Source: Euwallacea fornicatus (taxonomy: Eukaryota; Arthropoda; Insecta; Coleoptera; Curculionidae). Taken from it: DNA of 64,000 bases. The notes below the pieces were generated by a model. It saw nothing but the letters and a program-made list of their open reading frames with translations. It did not search any database and was not told where the DNA came from. Shown here piece by piece: positions 25,235 through 38,160 of this stretch. The stretch spans positions 3,906,001 to 3,970,000 of the forward strand of contig NC_089549.1 of assembly GCF_040115645.1 (NCBI RefSeq). Reading direction: 5' to 3'. Made by a program: the position numbers and the translations under genes. Numbering within the stretch: the stretch's first letter is position 1; each line of letters opens with the position of its first letter.

Positions 25235-27203
25235 TTTGCGGATGCTTAGACCTCAGAGTTTATAAGATATAATGTTATTCGCTATTTTCGTAATAACCGA
25301 CAATTTCATACACATCTTCGACCCTGTATAATATAAGATTTTAATGCATTCAAACGGGTACTTGCTAAAACTACATCGGTGCTATTGCTCAAAATTCGTG
25401 CTATAGTAACGGAAATTCTTCAATGCAAATCTTCCAGGAAAGTACTGGACCCATCCTTTAATCAAATGATGCCACGAGCATTTAAACAATGCAATTTTTT
25501 TTTATTTAAAGAGCTAATGCAAGCATCTTATTGTGTTGAATAATAATTGTTACAAAACTTGACCAAGGGCAACCTGAAATTTTAACAGTGAATTATCGTT
25601 TTCTTTTTTCATCTATATTATCGTATTTTGCCCGCAATGAGTATTGTTTGGATTTCATTGTGGGGTAGCTCTTAGATAACTGCCAAAATATTAGATCAGT
25701 AAACCACAAGATATTTTATAATAACGTTTAACGCTGGTGCAACTAAAAATTTTGATCAAGAATTGCCTCAAATGCAAAGTTTCTTTATACATTTAATGTT
25801 TATACAGAGTTTGAGGAAAGTTTGGACTAACTGGGGAAAGACTAGCTCCCTATACCATATTAGACTAAAATCTAAATCACATAACATACTTTCATTGTTA
25901 AATTTCGCTCGTCTTCTTCACCTATAAAGGACAAATAGTTGCGAAATCTTGTTTCTTGCTTGTTAGGCTTTGTAACACAATTAGCAATGGATTTGACAGG
26001 ACAGGCGAGGTTCCATAGATCACGGCTGGTACCTATATGTTTGAGAGCACCAAACTGCATTTCAAGCACTTTTAAGGCCCTGAGGGACAAAGTTTAATGA
26101 GACCACGTGTTAGGTAACTAAATATCGTCCTACTATTGTATGTCGAAAGGCAGGTATCTGATTTCCTCCTTTATACTGTCTTCCTTGACTTATCGTGCCA
26201 CGGAATCTAATTAAGTGCCTTTCAGGCTGATTTAAACAGTGGGCCAAATAACCGGAATTTCTGTGTTTAAAAAAATACAAGTCGCTTTGCCTAAGCCCTA
26301 TTAGCACATAGTTCAAATATACAACTGACCCCAATGCCAGTCAACTTATATTAATTTAATACACTTCCGCCGATTTAATGTTCATAAGCGTCCTAGCGGC
26401 AAGTTATGTACCCCTGCATAATTGCGGTACTACCTGCTACCGTGCGATGCCTATCCAGTACACCTGTGGGTACTTAATTCCGCGTTTTTCCTGATTTATG
26501 CTTATTCCACAGCTCACGGATGGGACTCGAGCAAAAAGGGGCTTAATTGATGGTTCTGTCAGCAGCTGGATGATATGGTGATACGTTAGAGAAGATGTGA
26601 TTGCGTAAGAGATGACTGCTTTTAGCGAGAGGTCGTACCGGGCAAAAGGGGCTGATTTATTTAGTCAAGAGAGAAGAGAGGCGGAGGAATGTGAGTTTTT
26701 GTGATAGTTGCATAGAGTAGTTTATTGTGTGGAAATGGGAATTGTAAGTGGTTTCCTGCTATTTACTATTCAGACTTATAATTCCATTCTCTGAAAGCAT
26801 ACCTGCAAGGTGCTAACGGTTACTTTTAAACTATTACTGAGAACCATATCACCAAAACTCGGAAAAACATGTTGACCCGTCTTAAAACTTTCTAATTCAA
26901 TTTGCTATGCCTGTGCAATCCATATTTTTTTCTTAAAGTGTGAGGCGAAGCCAGTCTCTTATCAAAAAATTCTAGACCCAGTTCTATGAAGATTGATACA
27001 ACTGAACCAGAATTGTTATTTGAACCATCCAAGTAGACTAGAATTGCTATTAAATTAATTTCCTTTGTGACACTTAGCGAGAGCCATGCTATTCTTATTT
27101 AACGATTCAAGAATCAGTTCTAATTCAGCTGTACAGACCTTTCAGAGAACTGGGCCTTAATCTTCCCTTCTAGGAGAGGAAACATAAAATTAAATATACA
27201 TTG
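25235..27203. other. Gene-free stretch with a lone element end
   Basis: A CGACCCTGTATAATA end-like motif at 25319-25333 has no clear partner. Short minus-strand frames at 25872-26334 are not recognisable. The part at 26340-26660 is less AT-rich than its flanks but shows no specific motif. Confidence 0.4.
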
Positions 27204-27847
27204 TATACAGGGCGTCCTGTAAATCAACGATATCTCTTGAAGGTTGGATAGGCCAACGCCAAAATAAGTCGATTTAACTGGACCTGTCTTAGTTCAAAAG
27301 TTGATAATAACCGAGAAACAAGGTGTGAAAGGTGAAAAAATAAATCACATTTTCTCTAAGATGTCTCCATCACTTCCAACTAATTTCACAAAATATGATA
27401 TTCGAGAATTTCTTGAGATTATAAATTCAAGTTTATTGACGATTTCACTGTATTTTCTAGAGGGCGCTACAGGCGGCCATTAAAACTCATTTAAACTTCC
27501 CAATTTTTTTGTACCACGGTGTATGTCATTTTGAACATGATTGATAAATCTTTTCTTTCACCTTTCTTGCTTAAAAAAGGTACATCTTATTTAAGTCGCT
27601 AAAAGAAACGGTTTCCGAGAAAAAAAAATTAACGCTGATGATGCATGCAAATTTATTGTTTATTAATTTTTAAATAATTACTGTTATTTCACTTTTGAGT
27701 AAATGTATTGCCAATTTACTGCAGAAGACCCTGTATCTCGGCTATTATCAACTTTTGGACCAAGGTACGTTTAGTTAAATCGAGTTATTTTGAGTTAGCC
27801 TATCCACCCTTCAAGGGATATTGTTGATTTACGGGATATCTTGTATA
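27204..27847. mobile_element. Non-autonomous element with about 110-bp TIRs
   Basis: Left arm 27204-27318 and right arm about 27735-27847 are inverted copies. Shared words: GTAAATCAACGATATC/GTAAATCAACAATATC, CTTGAAGG followed by TGGATAGGC, TCGATTTAACT, and AAAAGTTGATAATA-CCGAG. Ends are TATACAGGGCGTCC and, in reverse complement, TATACAAGATATCC. The open frame across the left arm is an effect of the repeat. The interior contains the GAGGGCGCTA motif also seen in the element at 46.9 kb. No transposase. Confidence 0.85.
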
Positions 27848-28045
27848 ATAAAATAAAACAAAAAGATTTAACAAAATATCCTAATCTAGAGCTAGATTTA
27901 AAAACTCAAAATTCTAGATGGATTTGTCATGGTTCTGATACCAACGGTCTTTAAAATTCCTACTTCCTATGCTAGTTCGCGTCTCAAGAATCAAATCATT
28001 TTTTTTAATGTGCATAAAAATCTGCATTTAAGATACAGAAGTAAA

Positions 28046-29769
28046 GTACAAAAATTATGTTTTTAAATATCCTCAACATTAAAACTTATTATACCTTATA
28101 AATATGGGGCTATCAGAAACTATAGGAGATACAAAATCAGCTAAATTAGGGCAAGGTTATGTCTTTATGAGAGGAGTATTTTGACTTTTTAAATTATTAA
28201 AAAAATACCCATTGCTTGCGGAAATATCCAGAAAGAATTGAAAAAACTGAAAATTTCTATTTTCTTTTTTTTCTGCCTAATTTTTTGGTCTGTAAAAAAT
28301 ATCATAAGTTATCAAGTTTTGGTTAAATAATCTGAAATAGGTTCTGTGTGGTTGCAAATGTTCTGAGTAGTCTTAAAAATATTGCCGAAACTATTTCTAT
28401 TTGAAGTGTTAAGGGGTTCCTTCGATAAATGAAACCACGAAAACGCCAATTTGGTTTACATAAAATTGACTGTATTTAACTTGCCCTTATATCAAATTAT
28501 GAAAGAGTTTTGGTCTAAGTAGGAAGAGGGAGAATGCTCAATTGGGCTGGTGACACACTATAATTTCGATCACATCCCGACACAACGCAGCTTCCACACA
28601 AAGAGAAGATAAAAGAAAAGAGAAAAAATCACTTCGATTATCCCTTAAGTACTAAACCCGAAGAATTCCAACCAAGGGCGCACCACCACCAAGAACTCTT
28701 ACGGGCAATGACTATGCCGGATCCCATAAATCGCGGCAATCTGGGGAATATCTATACTAATCGCTTTTCTGGGAATATTGCAGTCCCAACAAATTGCTCA
28801 TCATGGCAAAGTCCCGACCGGGAAAGCTTCCTTTGACTAGAAGCATATTTCCCAGCCAAAACGTACCCTTAATTTTGGCCTGATGGGCCATGTGGTCTGG
28901 CACCCAGATGGTATTCTCAGAATAAGTATCGCCGTACAAAGGCATAACTTAAGGGATAAAATACAAATACATAACCAAAACCAAAATTGACAAGAACAAA
29001 CAAAAAACCAATAACTTAAAGTCCCTAACATGAAGGGTAATAGATTTTAACCATATCACGTTTTGCTTTGACAAAATATTTTATTTACCGACAACACGTA
29101 TTAACACATTAACTATTGGTGCATGATTTTTCATTAATAAAAGATTTTACAAATAGACAAGTCGGCCGCGTCTGCGACACCAATCGTAACGCATCTATGC
29201 CTGTCATGTGATCAATATCTGACATTTATTGAGCTATTTATTTTGACCTAGGGGTTTTCAATTTCTACTATGAAAGTGGAGTACTTAGGATGCACTAACG
29301 TAGAATGTGTAAATCTTGAGGTATCGTTTGATGTAACAATAAAGGTTTTTGATTTAAACGTCGTAAATCGGCAAGTGTGGCACTTGGTTGTTTTTTTCAA
29401 TTATCAATGACTAGAAGAATTCGTAAAAAAACGGTCAGATTCGTCTTTGAAAGAAAAAGTAGATCACAGTATTGAAAAACCGCAATGGGGTATCTTAGAA
29501 AAACTACATTTATGTTGTAGCGGGAGAAAAAATCGTTTTAAAAAATTTTCTCCATTTTCATGATTCTTTGTGATTTAAGGCAGAAAAAAATAAAAATAAA
29601 ATAGCAATTTTCGGTTCTTTCCACATATTTCTGGATGATTCATTTTTTTTTATTGGAGAGGCAAAGTACCACTCCCATGAAACACAATTTTGCCTTCATT
29701 TAACCGGCTCTGTATCTCGTACGCATTTCGAGGTCCCCATGTTGAGAGTCGAATATGAAACACCCTGTA
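28046..29769. mobile_element. Long element with diverged inverted arms (about 250 bp)
   Basis: The right end AAACACCCTGTA at 29758-29769 is a typical element terminus. The reverse complement of 29540-29769 matches 28046-28340 in order: CTCAACAT, ATGGGG, GAGATACA, AAATGAAGGCAA/AAATTAGGGCAA, GAAATAT, AGAAAG, and a TCTATTTTC/GCTATTTTA block ahead of TTTTTTCTGCCT. The left terminus is decayed. The 1.1-kb interior holds no recognised transposase and may contain a separate insertion near 28.4-28.9 kb. Confidence 0.5.
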
Positions 29770-30359
29770 CATACACCTGAAAGACACATAGGACTTAATC
29801 TCGTGGAAAATTGAATTCATTAAATGTCATATTATTAATACAATGTTACATAACGCTGAAACATAATCTAATGGAGTAAAACACAGAGCAATTCCCATAG
29901 CATCAATGCCTCCAATTTTATTACCGTAATTTAACTATGCTGTATCTATACGTATTCGTGATAAGTTATTTGAAATATTATCCGAGTATTTCCAATATTT
30001 TGTCGCTTTCTAGACTTAATTTATCGTTATACTTCAACCCGCACGACTTCAATATTATTCGAGATTACATTCTTCGTGCCACTACATCCTATTATTTACC
30101 AGTTTCTGACTACGTTATTTATTTACTTCTTTTCCAGCAACAAAGCTCTCACATATTTCTCCTTCGTAACCGACGAAATAGCCAAAAATATACACTTCCT
30201 ACTTAGCTTAATTAGCGCTAATTGAAGGCGTCGAATTCGTGGGAAATCAAATAACTCCATTTGAGCTACGGCCAACAAGCAGCAAATCCCTCCTATCTGA
30301 ATAATTACCACTGAATATCTAAATACCTTTAATTACTTCCCGTATTTATCGGTTCGAGC
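29770..30359. other. Gene-free stretch
   Basis: No transposon end or coding sequence recognised. Overlapping opposite-strand frames at 29937-30311 have no family features. Confidence 0.4.
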
Positions 30360-30670
30360 AAACGCAGTATGGCTAATAATCTCGTACCAAAAGATCTTAG
30401 AATGTGGTACTACGTCGACGCATCTGTAATTCCTGTCACGGGTTGTGTTGCCTTCTTGGGCCCTAACAGCAGTACCTGCCATTGTCTAATTGGTAAACCG
30501 AACTCCGTTCCTGGAAATGTTGTGTGCTCAATTACGGGATCGGCAAATTAATTAATTTGCGTTAATTAATGAGCCCAGTTGAAGTATGCGACGTCCAGGA
30601 CAATTGTCGCAAGCCGGCCGAGCCCGCATCGGAGCTCCTAAAACGGCCATAGAAGATGCGTAGAAGATGT
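30360..30670. promoter_or_regulatory. Candidate cis-regulatory patch
   Basis: This patch is visibly GC-richer than its neighbours. Near 30547-30571 two TTAATTAAT cores lie about 20 bp apart, the palindromic type bound by homeodomain dimers. An ACGGCCATA at 30642-30650 contains the GCCAT core used by Pho/YY1 proteins. A 60-codon frame at 30369-30551 overlaps it but has no family motif. Function is inference only; short cores occur by chance in AT-rich DNA. Confidence 0.25.
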
Positions 30671-31261
30671 GTCTTTAATTGCCTTGTTGCGTATTAATTG
30701 CTTGTAGTATAAGGCCTTGCCCTGGGAATGCGAGATTGCAGGAAGAAGGAAAAAACGCTTTTGAAGAAAATTGGTTTTCTCTTTGTGCTGTAATTGTGGT
30801 TCTAAACGCGCAGAAGCTTTAAAGACTGAGAAACCAATGAATTGTTGATTTGTTTCTCACGAATTACTGTATTCGCATTTAACAGGAAAAGTACTTTTAG
30901 TCTAGGAGGATCGATGCAACACGTGATAAAACTATTATCAATGACGCGTCTAGTTTTTCTAAAACCAAGGATGCAAACTAAGTTTTTTTGAACACAGCAA
31001 AATTTATGGATGGGATGAAAATTCAGAAGCGTGACATAAAATCAAAAGGATAAAACTCAGATAAAAACCTATCCGTTCAAGGCAATAATTGATATAAAAA
31101 AATTGAATCTCCTATAAAAATACAAAAAATTTAGAAAATATTTAATGGAAATTTTGAGTTGCAACACAAGCAAATTTAAAGGAATTGCAAAAACGTTGGA
31201 GACAATTGAATATCTTTTTGATACACAAGCTCTTGCAATTCAACTACGTAAGTATTCTTAA
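30671..31261. other. Gene-free stretch
   Basis: AT-rich, with no recognisable motif or repeat partner. Confidence 0.4.
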
Positions 31262-32006
31262 ATATATATATAGGGTGTTGCATCGATGGACCGACCATAG
31301 GAAAACTCATGTAAATTGCAATACCATCTAATATTACCTTTCCTCTTCGTTTAAGGGCAAAATTATATAAGATTTTTTTGAAGGTCGTTTTATGAGAGAA
31401 TTGCATCTAAAATATGAAAAATACCTTTCTCTCCATTTGAAAGATACTTTGGAAAAAGCTTTTCTAAAATCTGTAAATTTATAATTCTGTCCTAATATTT
31501 TCCTCAATTCAACCACCAGCAACCGTCACCTTATTATCTATTGCGATATTATATAAATGAGTTTTGTCAAAACGATTCTATCTTTTTTTAAGTTTCTTAC
31601 AAAATGTCCCGCACAGTAGTAGAAAAAGTAAACGTGATTAAATGGTACTGTACTGAGAACAGTTGGGATTATTCGAACATTTACGAACTTAGATATTGAA
31701 TTAGGAATATTTGTATATTGTTTACTAATACTATTAAACAATACATTATTTTTTTTCTGATGGTTTAATTGAAGAAAATACCAGAGCAGCATTATAAATT
31801 GGCAGATTTTAGAAAAGTTTTTTTCAAAATATGTCGTAAATGGTGCGAAGAACATCTCTGATATTTTACATGCGATCCCCTTATAAAAGGATATTCAAAA
31901 TAGACTAATGCAGTTTCGTCTTTAAACGAACAAGGAAGATAGTATTAGATGGCATTGAACTTTACATGGGTTTTAGTAAGGTCGGTCTGACACCCTATAT
32001 ATATAT
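31262..32006. mobile_element. Foldback element, about 265-bp arms
   Basis: Both ends read TATATATAGGGTGT when the right end is reverse-complemented. The arms, 31262-31530 and about 31740-32006, align throughout: CCATGTAAA/TCATGTAAA, ATGCCATCTAATA, TTCGTTTAA, GCATCTAAAATAT/GCATGTAAAATAT and CTTTTCTAAAATCTG. A spacer of about 200 bp remains. Several minus-strand frames within it have no known motif and reflect the arms. This is a non-autonomous palindromic unit. Confidence 0.85.
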
Positions 32007-35000
32007 GTATAAACAATCATTATTTCCTCGAGAAAAGGCTATGGACCAAACTAGTGTTCCTGCCTATGGTACATATTCTTAACTTAGAAGAAATATTATT
32101 ACAAACCAAATTTATGATCTAGCTCTGGAAATGTATCAACAAGGTGGTCGACGGAAAGAGGAAGCAGATTGCCTTGTCTATCTTGTTGAGCAGAGGGGTT
32201 TTAGAATAGTCGAGTTGTGCGGATTGTTGTTCTAACTCTTCCGCAGTTCTGGTAGTCTTTCGGTACTTGAAAATATATCTGTTAAAAAATTCTTTTTGCA
32301 ACAAATTGTATTCGTTATCTTCTTCTGCGCATCACCTTGAGGTAAAACTACATTTGCGATTTTCTTCCGCTTAGATCCCACAATCGTTGCAAGTCTACGC
32401 ACAAAACAATGCGAGTCCAAACCAACAATGAGAGTCCAAACCAACAATGAGAGTCCAAACCAACAATGAGAGACATTCAGGAACCGTTTACCGCATTATT
32501 CAATCTGTCAATAATTACTCAAGTACAAGTAGATAATGCATATTAAAACGACAGGTGTTTACGGTTGCGGAAAATACGCCTTCGATGAAAAACCTTTTAT
32601 TGAGATCTACAGAAAAATCATTAATGGCCGCTACCGCGCTACGTAACGTGGGATAATGTGTTGATCCCATTATAAAAGTCTACACCTTTAATACCTATGT
32701 CGGACAAATGCCAGAAGCATTAAATCGGAGGCATCTAGAAAATTTTCCAAGCGAGAACGAGACAGTAGATGGGACGTTGATTAAATTAATGCTAATGAAT
32801 TGATTAATAATTATGTGCATAAATGCGAGGCTTGCGACATGAAAGAAATGACGTTCTAATGGCAATTATATAATTGCAAATTTCTTCGGGCGTGAACCGA
32901 TAAATCAATCCATTCAGGTTTCATCGCCCGCGAGGGTGTCACGTTGATTTTATGAAACACCGATAAATCTTTCCATTTTTCTATTGGCCAATAATGCTAA
33001 TTCCTTACTACATTGTTTGAATTAAAATTAGATAAAACTCAGCACTGACAAACAGATTATTTCAAAACTAGTGGCTGACTGTAATTATCATTAAAAATGA
33101 TTTTCTCTCAGTTTTTTCCTTGGAACCTAAGAAAGAATTTAAATGGACAATATAAATAAGACTCATTTGGAAGCGGGCCTGACAGAAATAAAAAAAGGTA
33201 ACAAGCCCGACACGTTGGACAATGTGTTGAATTGAATTTTATCTGTTTTTCGGCAATGAATTAAAGTAAATTATTGTTGAAACCGTTTTTTGATTATCGC
33301 GGGATATTATTTGTCTTTTCTTGGGCAGTTGCCTTGAAACACATAAGTATGTGGAGAATGAACGAACAAGGAAATAAACTTGATGGTATTTTTGCATCTC
33401 AAAGTTAAGCAAGTTATGAAGTAATGTCAAAGTAATTAAATATTATACTCATTAAGAATTATTAAGGAGACTTTGAGAAATGCGTGACGAAGGAATTTTC
33501 TCCAGAGTGAACTCAAAAATGGCTTTTTGAGCCAAATTAACTGATAACTTTCCCAGAACCAAAATTCACATCGGAAATTCGGGCAATGCGCAGCTTTTGT
33601 TTCCACATTTCTGCGTAAATTACATTCACGATAAAGATACCAGAACACCAAAAATTTAAGCTCAAAAGGTGTCTCGAGGTGCGTTAATTTTTCAAACTGA
33701 CAGGCCATAAGTAATTGCCCATTCTTTTGCCAATGTTATTTGCCCACTGGCTGTAATTCCCAGTTATTTGCACTTTTCAAAAACAGTTTTTTCGCACATA
33801 CACACATACAATCAATAGGTTAAATCAATCAATCAACTTGCAGTAAGATAACGATCAATCAGGAACCATTGTTCTAATCCCATTTGCACTATTTTTAAGA
33901 CTTACATAATTGCTTTACCTAAACCCTGCAGCGCGAAGAAACTTATTTAATTTCAGAGTTTCACAGTGGGCGTAAAAAAGTTTAATTGTTATCGGTGCTA
34001 ATAATCGAAAGTGCAATCAATATGGACAAATTTATTATGTATATGGTGTTGTTAGTGCACGCCTCGCAAGTGTATATCCTTCGATAATAATGGGCTTCTT
34101 GTGGCTGCCAACAATATTGGCCGATTCGCTACTTGCTGCAAACTGTGTATTAATTATTACGAAACAGCTTTTGTGTTTGCTTAAAAGTTGTTAACCGATA
34201 ATATCTCGCTTACGAAAGATCCGAAAATTAGCTATTCGAATCTAATTGAAGCTGGTGAATCTAAAGAATGAGTGAAAAGTGAGGCTCGAAATTTAACGGA
34301 GCTTGTGTGAAAATCATAAGTTAGCAATCACAGATCGTGGTCGAAACGTAATAGTACTGAACAGTACCGACACTATATCAGGTCTCGACCGTTCGAAATC
34401 GGGCACAATTCGTGTTTAAAGGGTCGACCAGGAAACAGCCGGGGTCGTGACATGATCTGCTTGTCTGATATGGTACTGTCTAATCGGCACTCCTTGAATT
34501 CACTTTTTTCGATCCATAAGCTTCCAATAACATATTTACCTGTCCCATAAATATGATTAATCCTCTAAGTTCAATTAGTATCAAAATAAGTACATTTTTT
34601 ACGGAACATTTTATCATGTTTTTGAAGCAGACTAATCCCAGTGTTAATTGATTGTCGTATGTTCTACGTATAAGTGCGATGCGTATTTTTTTTTAAAGGC
34701 TTAATAGTCTTGAAAATTTAATTTTGGAAATAATTGACATTTAATTTATAACCTACGAATCGTAGATATCTTTACGATCGCTAAGAGAAATGTCATACCT
34801 TCATTCACTTAGATAAAAAAAATACCGTGGAGACTGTTAATTCCAAGAAAATTCAGTAGACAAAAATTAGGTTTTTCTATCATCTTTTGTTTCCAAATAA
34901 GATAATTAGTTACCTGTAGAGGGTTGTTAGTAGAAGATTACGCTTGCAGCCGAAGGTTGATCAAGGGCAAGGACGTAATCTTTCTTTCAACAGATACGTA

Positions 35001-35710
35001 TAACGTTTAATGCACAAATGACATTTGTTTAATCTTCTACATATAATTGAAACAATAGTATAACTAGTTTTTGGCTAAAAATCATTAAATAATTAACAGG
35101 CGTATTTTTTTCTTTTAAGTCCCCTTCGCTTATTGATTGGCCTAAATGTAGCATAAGTAATATTTCTTTTATCTTTTGCGTGCAAATAGAATTATAGTAA
35201 ACCTAGTTATTTGATTAAAATCAGTTTTAAAAAATAATTGGCGTTATTTTTGCTTTACGGTCTGTTGTGTGATGAGGCTGAAAAACATAATAATCGCCCG
35301 GTAGTCGAAAACTTATCGTTTCTGTCCTGGAAACTAAAACGTAAACAAACAGTTTTTCCAAACTTATCGCAAAACTGCCAAATGACGGTTTAAATCCGAT
35401 TACTCTATGTTTTTCAGGTCAAAATTCTTCAATCTTCATATGTAAATACTGAAATATATTATTTCTCTATAGCAAATAATTACACAATTGTGGCATTTAA
35501 ATTAAATTGAAGAAATTCGTTTGTTTCCCAATAGTCCACCATTGTCTTAAAAAACTTAACATTTCTTAAACTCGGCTCTTAAAATTACAGTTATTTGTTC
35601 ATTTAAATAACATTACAACTTTGAACATTTTCGTGATTCATTCCATTATAAATATGATTTATATAAAAAAATCTTGATAGTGGGTTTTTAAGTAAAGTTA
35701 TAACTTCAAT
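32007..35710. other. Gene-free stretch
   Basis: Besides the 19-bp tandem repeat at 32413 no element is recognised. The block at 32600-33000 mixes GC-rich spots with clustered TAAT/ATTA cores near 32780-32815 and could be regulatory, but this is not demonstrable here. Minus-strand frames at 32119-32447 and 33239-33708 are not recognisable. Confidence 0.4.
32413..32469. repeat. 3 x 19-bp perfect tandem repeat
   Basis: The unit GAGTCCAAACCAACAATGA occurs three times head to tail at 32413, 32432 and 32451 without a mismatch, followed by a fourth partial GAG. Perfect identity suggests recent slippage, or an assembly artefact. It lies outside any recognised element. Confidence 0.95.
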
Positions 35711-36054
35711 ATGTAAGGTGTCGTGTTAGTAGGCTAATGCGCTAATCGAAGATTCCTTATGCGAAAATAATTAGTCTTTCCTTATGGCAGTTTTTCCTTT
35801 GACGCTTTATACTGATTACACAAGCTGTGGAAATTAGTAAAAATAATAACTTTTGTTAATACCTTGGCTGTTTCAAAATTTCGTTAAAATATGTCCAGAA
35901 ACACCCAAGTTATAAAAAAAAAATTACCAGCTTCACCACCCTGCGTAATCAGTATAAAGTGCCAAAGAAAAAAAGGCTATAAGGAGAGTCTAACGATTTT
36001 CGCATTAGGAATCTCCTGTTAGTATATTGGCCTACCAATAGGAAACCCTGTATA
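35711..36054. mobile_element. Short, almost fully palindromic foldback element
   Basis: Right end CCCTGTATA at 36046-36054. The left start (TATGTAAGGTGTCG) is diverged. Arms 35711-35870 and about 35900-36054 pair along most of their length: TAGTAGGC/TGGTAGGC, AGATTCCT-ATGCGAAAAT, TCCTTAT, CTTTATACTGATTAC, and ATAACTT near the loop. The loop is only some tens of bases. No coding potential. Transcription through it would give a long imperfect hairpin. Confidence 0.75.
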
Positions 36055-38160
36055 ATGTTGTATGGCGTATGCAAGCTTCGCATCTGCTTTGGGAGAGATG
36101 AAAATTAATCTGATTAAAAAAAAACTCATTTGCATGCGATCCCATAAATCTGATTTTTACAAATTAACGTCATGTCCTCAATAATTGTCTCAATCAAACT
36201 CGTTTAAAATTCTAATTGATAGCCATCGGACGTTTTATAATGTGGTAATTTTTCCATCCTGGCAGTGTAAACGAATAATTAATTTTTTTTCAAACTTATC
36301 TTGCATCCATCTAATAAGGCCCGAACCACAACAACAAGAATGTGAAGTTGGGAAACTTGACATTCTTTTGTAGGCCGAAATCGGGCCATAAAATCAAAAG
36401 ATTTATTACGCATTTTGTCATCCGGCCTATTCAAAAATAATATTATTCAATGCTGATAGGATAGATAATGTACGCATAGAACAGTGACGTCTCGTCGTTA
36501 TTTTACCGGAAGCGATAGGAGTACACCCACATAGTATTCCAGATTTTGAGTCGGGGATTTCTGAGTTTTTCACAGGAACTAATGCTGCACTATAACTGAG
36601 CAAACATTAATTTAATTAGCATATTTTAGTATTTATTTTTACATGCGCCACTGACTTACTGATATAAACGCACATACAGTAAATTGAAGCCATTCATTTT
36701 TATGTCAGATTCATCAATCATACTTTCCCAGAGTTATCTACTGCTAATGCGACTTATTAGAGACCGAAGTAGTCAAAACATTTGTAATGCCATTGTTACG
36801 CATGTCTTTGTCTGCCTACCTACAAAAACTGCCAAATATATAATTGATTAAAGGATATTGATGGTTTTTTCTTAAGAGACATTATACCAAGTACCTCAAT
36901 CTTGGCCTGACTGGGATCTGAATTGTGACGATTGTTGTAATGGTGGTGCTAAGTGCACGGTCATGACTTGGATGAAAAAAATTTGCTTGTCTTAAAAAGG
37001 AAGTCACGATACCAAGATTTAAACACTAGAGAATTTACTTTTTAGGTAGTCAAAGGAAAAACTGGTTTAGAACTTAGAAAGGTATAATTGTTTCGAGCCT
37101 TTAAGAGGGATAAAAAGCAAAAGCTGTATTAATTTGATTTAAATTGACATTCATAATTTAAAGGATTTCTCCCCGCAAATTCAGGAGAATTAAACCGTAA
37201 ACTGTATTGGGCAAGTATATAAAATATCATAAAGAAGTAGTCGGCCTTAATTGTGCACTAAGCGGCAAGATCAGACAAAGTTACAGCAGCATATTGAAGA
37301 ACCGTCTTCGTGCATTCACAGCTGTAGACCATTTTTCAAACCCATATCTGAACAAAATACTGCATTACATAATATTCATATAGTGCAGTTATCTGCAGCT
37401 TTAACGTGTTAAAAAATATAAATACATTATTAATTTTTAGTGTCGCAAATTGTGTACATATCACTGCGATGTTTGGCTTCTATGGTCTTTCATGGCTTAA
37501 GACACTCTTCCTCCTCATTCTTCCAAGGCATATAAGTAGGTACACGGTATATTATTATTGACTCCTGAAAAAAGGCCGCAATATAGTTTTATAGGTGCTA
37601 AATTGATCCAAATTAGTTTACCTAGATAGTAACTGGAATCATTAGCGGTAATTCTATTAAGGAACTCTCCATTAAAGAAAGATTCACCGTAATATGCTAA
37701 TGGATAAGTCGATATCGGCTCATTCCATAATGTTACTACAGAGTTTGCAAATTCTTGCAGGATCTTCATTGTTATTCAACAATACGATTATGTGTATATT
37801 TTAAGTATAACCTGAAAAATGACGAGGGGGGTACAATGGGATGCCCCGTAGATAGGTAAAGTCAGTACGCTTCAGCTATATTATTGAAGCATTTTCGAAT
37901 AACTTTCAATAAAAACTTTCTAGATAACAAATAAGGGAAATTACAATATTAAAAGTTATTAAGAATGTAGAAAATCGACGATTTGTCGAAAAATTTATAT
38001 TAACCATAATTTGCGTATTGCATACATAGATCTTCACAAATTATATGTTCCTATATCATGCCTTTATCACGTCAAAGAATAATATTTCTCAACCATTAAA
38101 ATCCTGTTTTGACATCCTAATAATAAGATTTTATATGCGGGCTCTCCTCTACGCAAAAAA
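36055..38160. other. Gene-free stretch
   Basis: No element ends or transposase fragments. The minus-strand frame at 37515-37769 (84 codons) has a mixed, protein-like composition but no splice context or family motif that I can identify. Confidence 0.4.

Noticed and set aside
28757..29031. Minus-strand frames, one beginning PLYGDTYSENTIWVPDHM
   Set aside because: The WVP word recalled retroelement pol ends, but no other pol or integrase motif is present and it lies inside a repeat-like unit. Too weak to call.
30369..30551. 60-codon frame as a small gene
   Set aside because: No splice context, no family motif, and open length is within chance for this GC-richer patch.
31176..31522. Minus-strand frames of 62-76 codons
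   Set aside because: They fall in the inverted arm of the foldback element and have no known motif.
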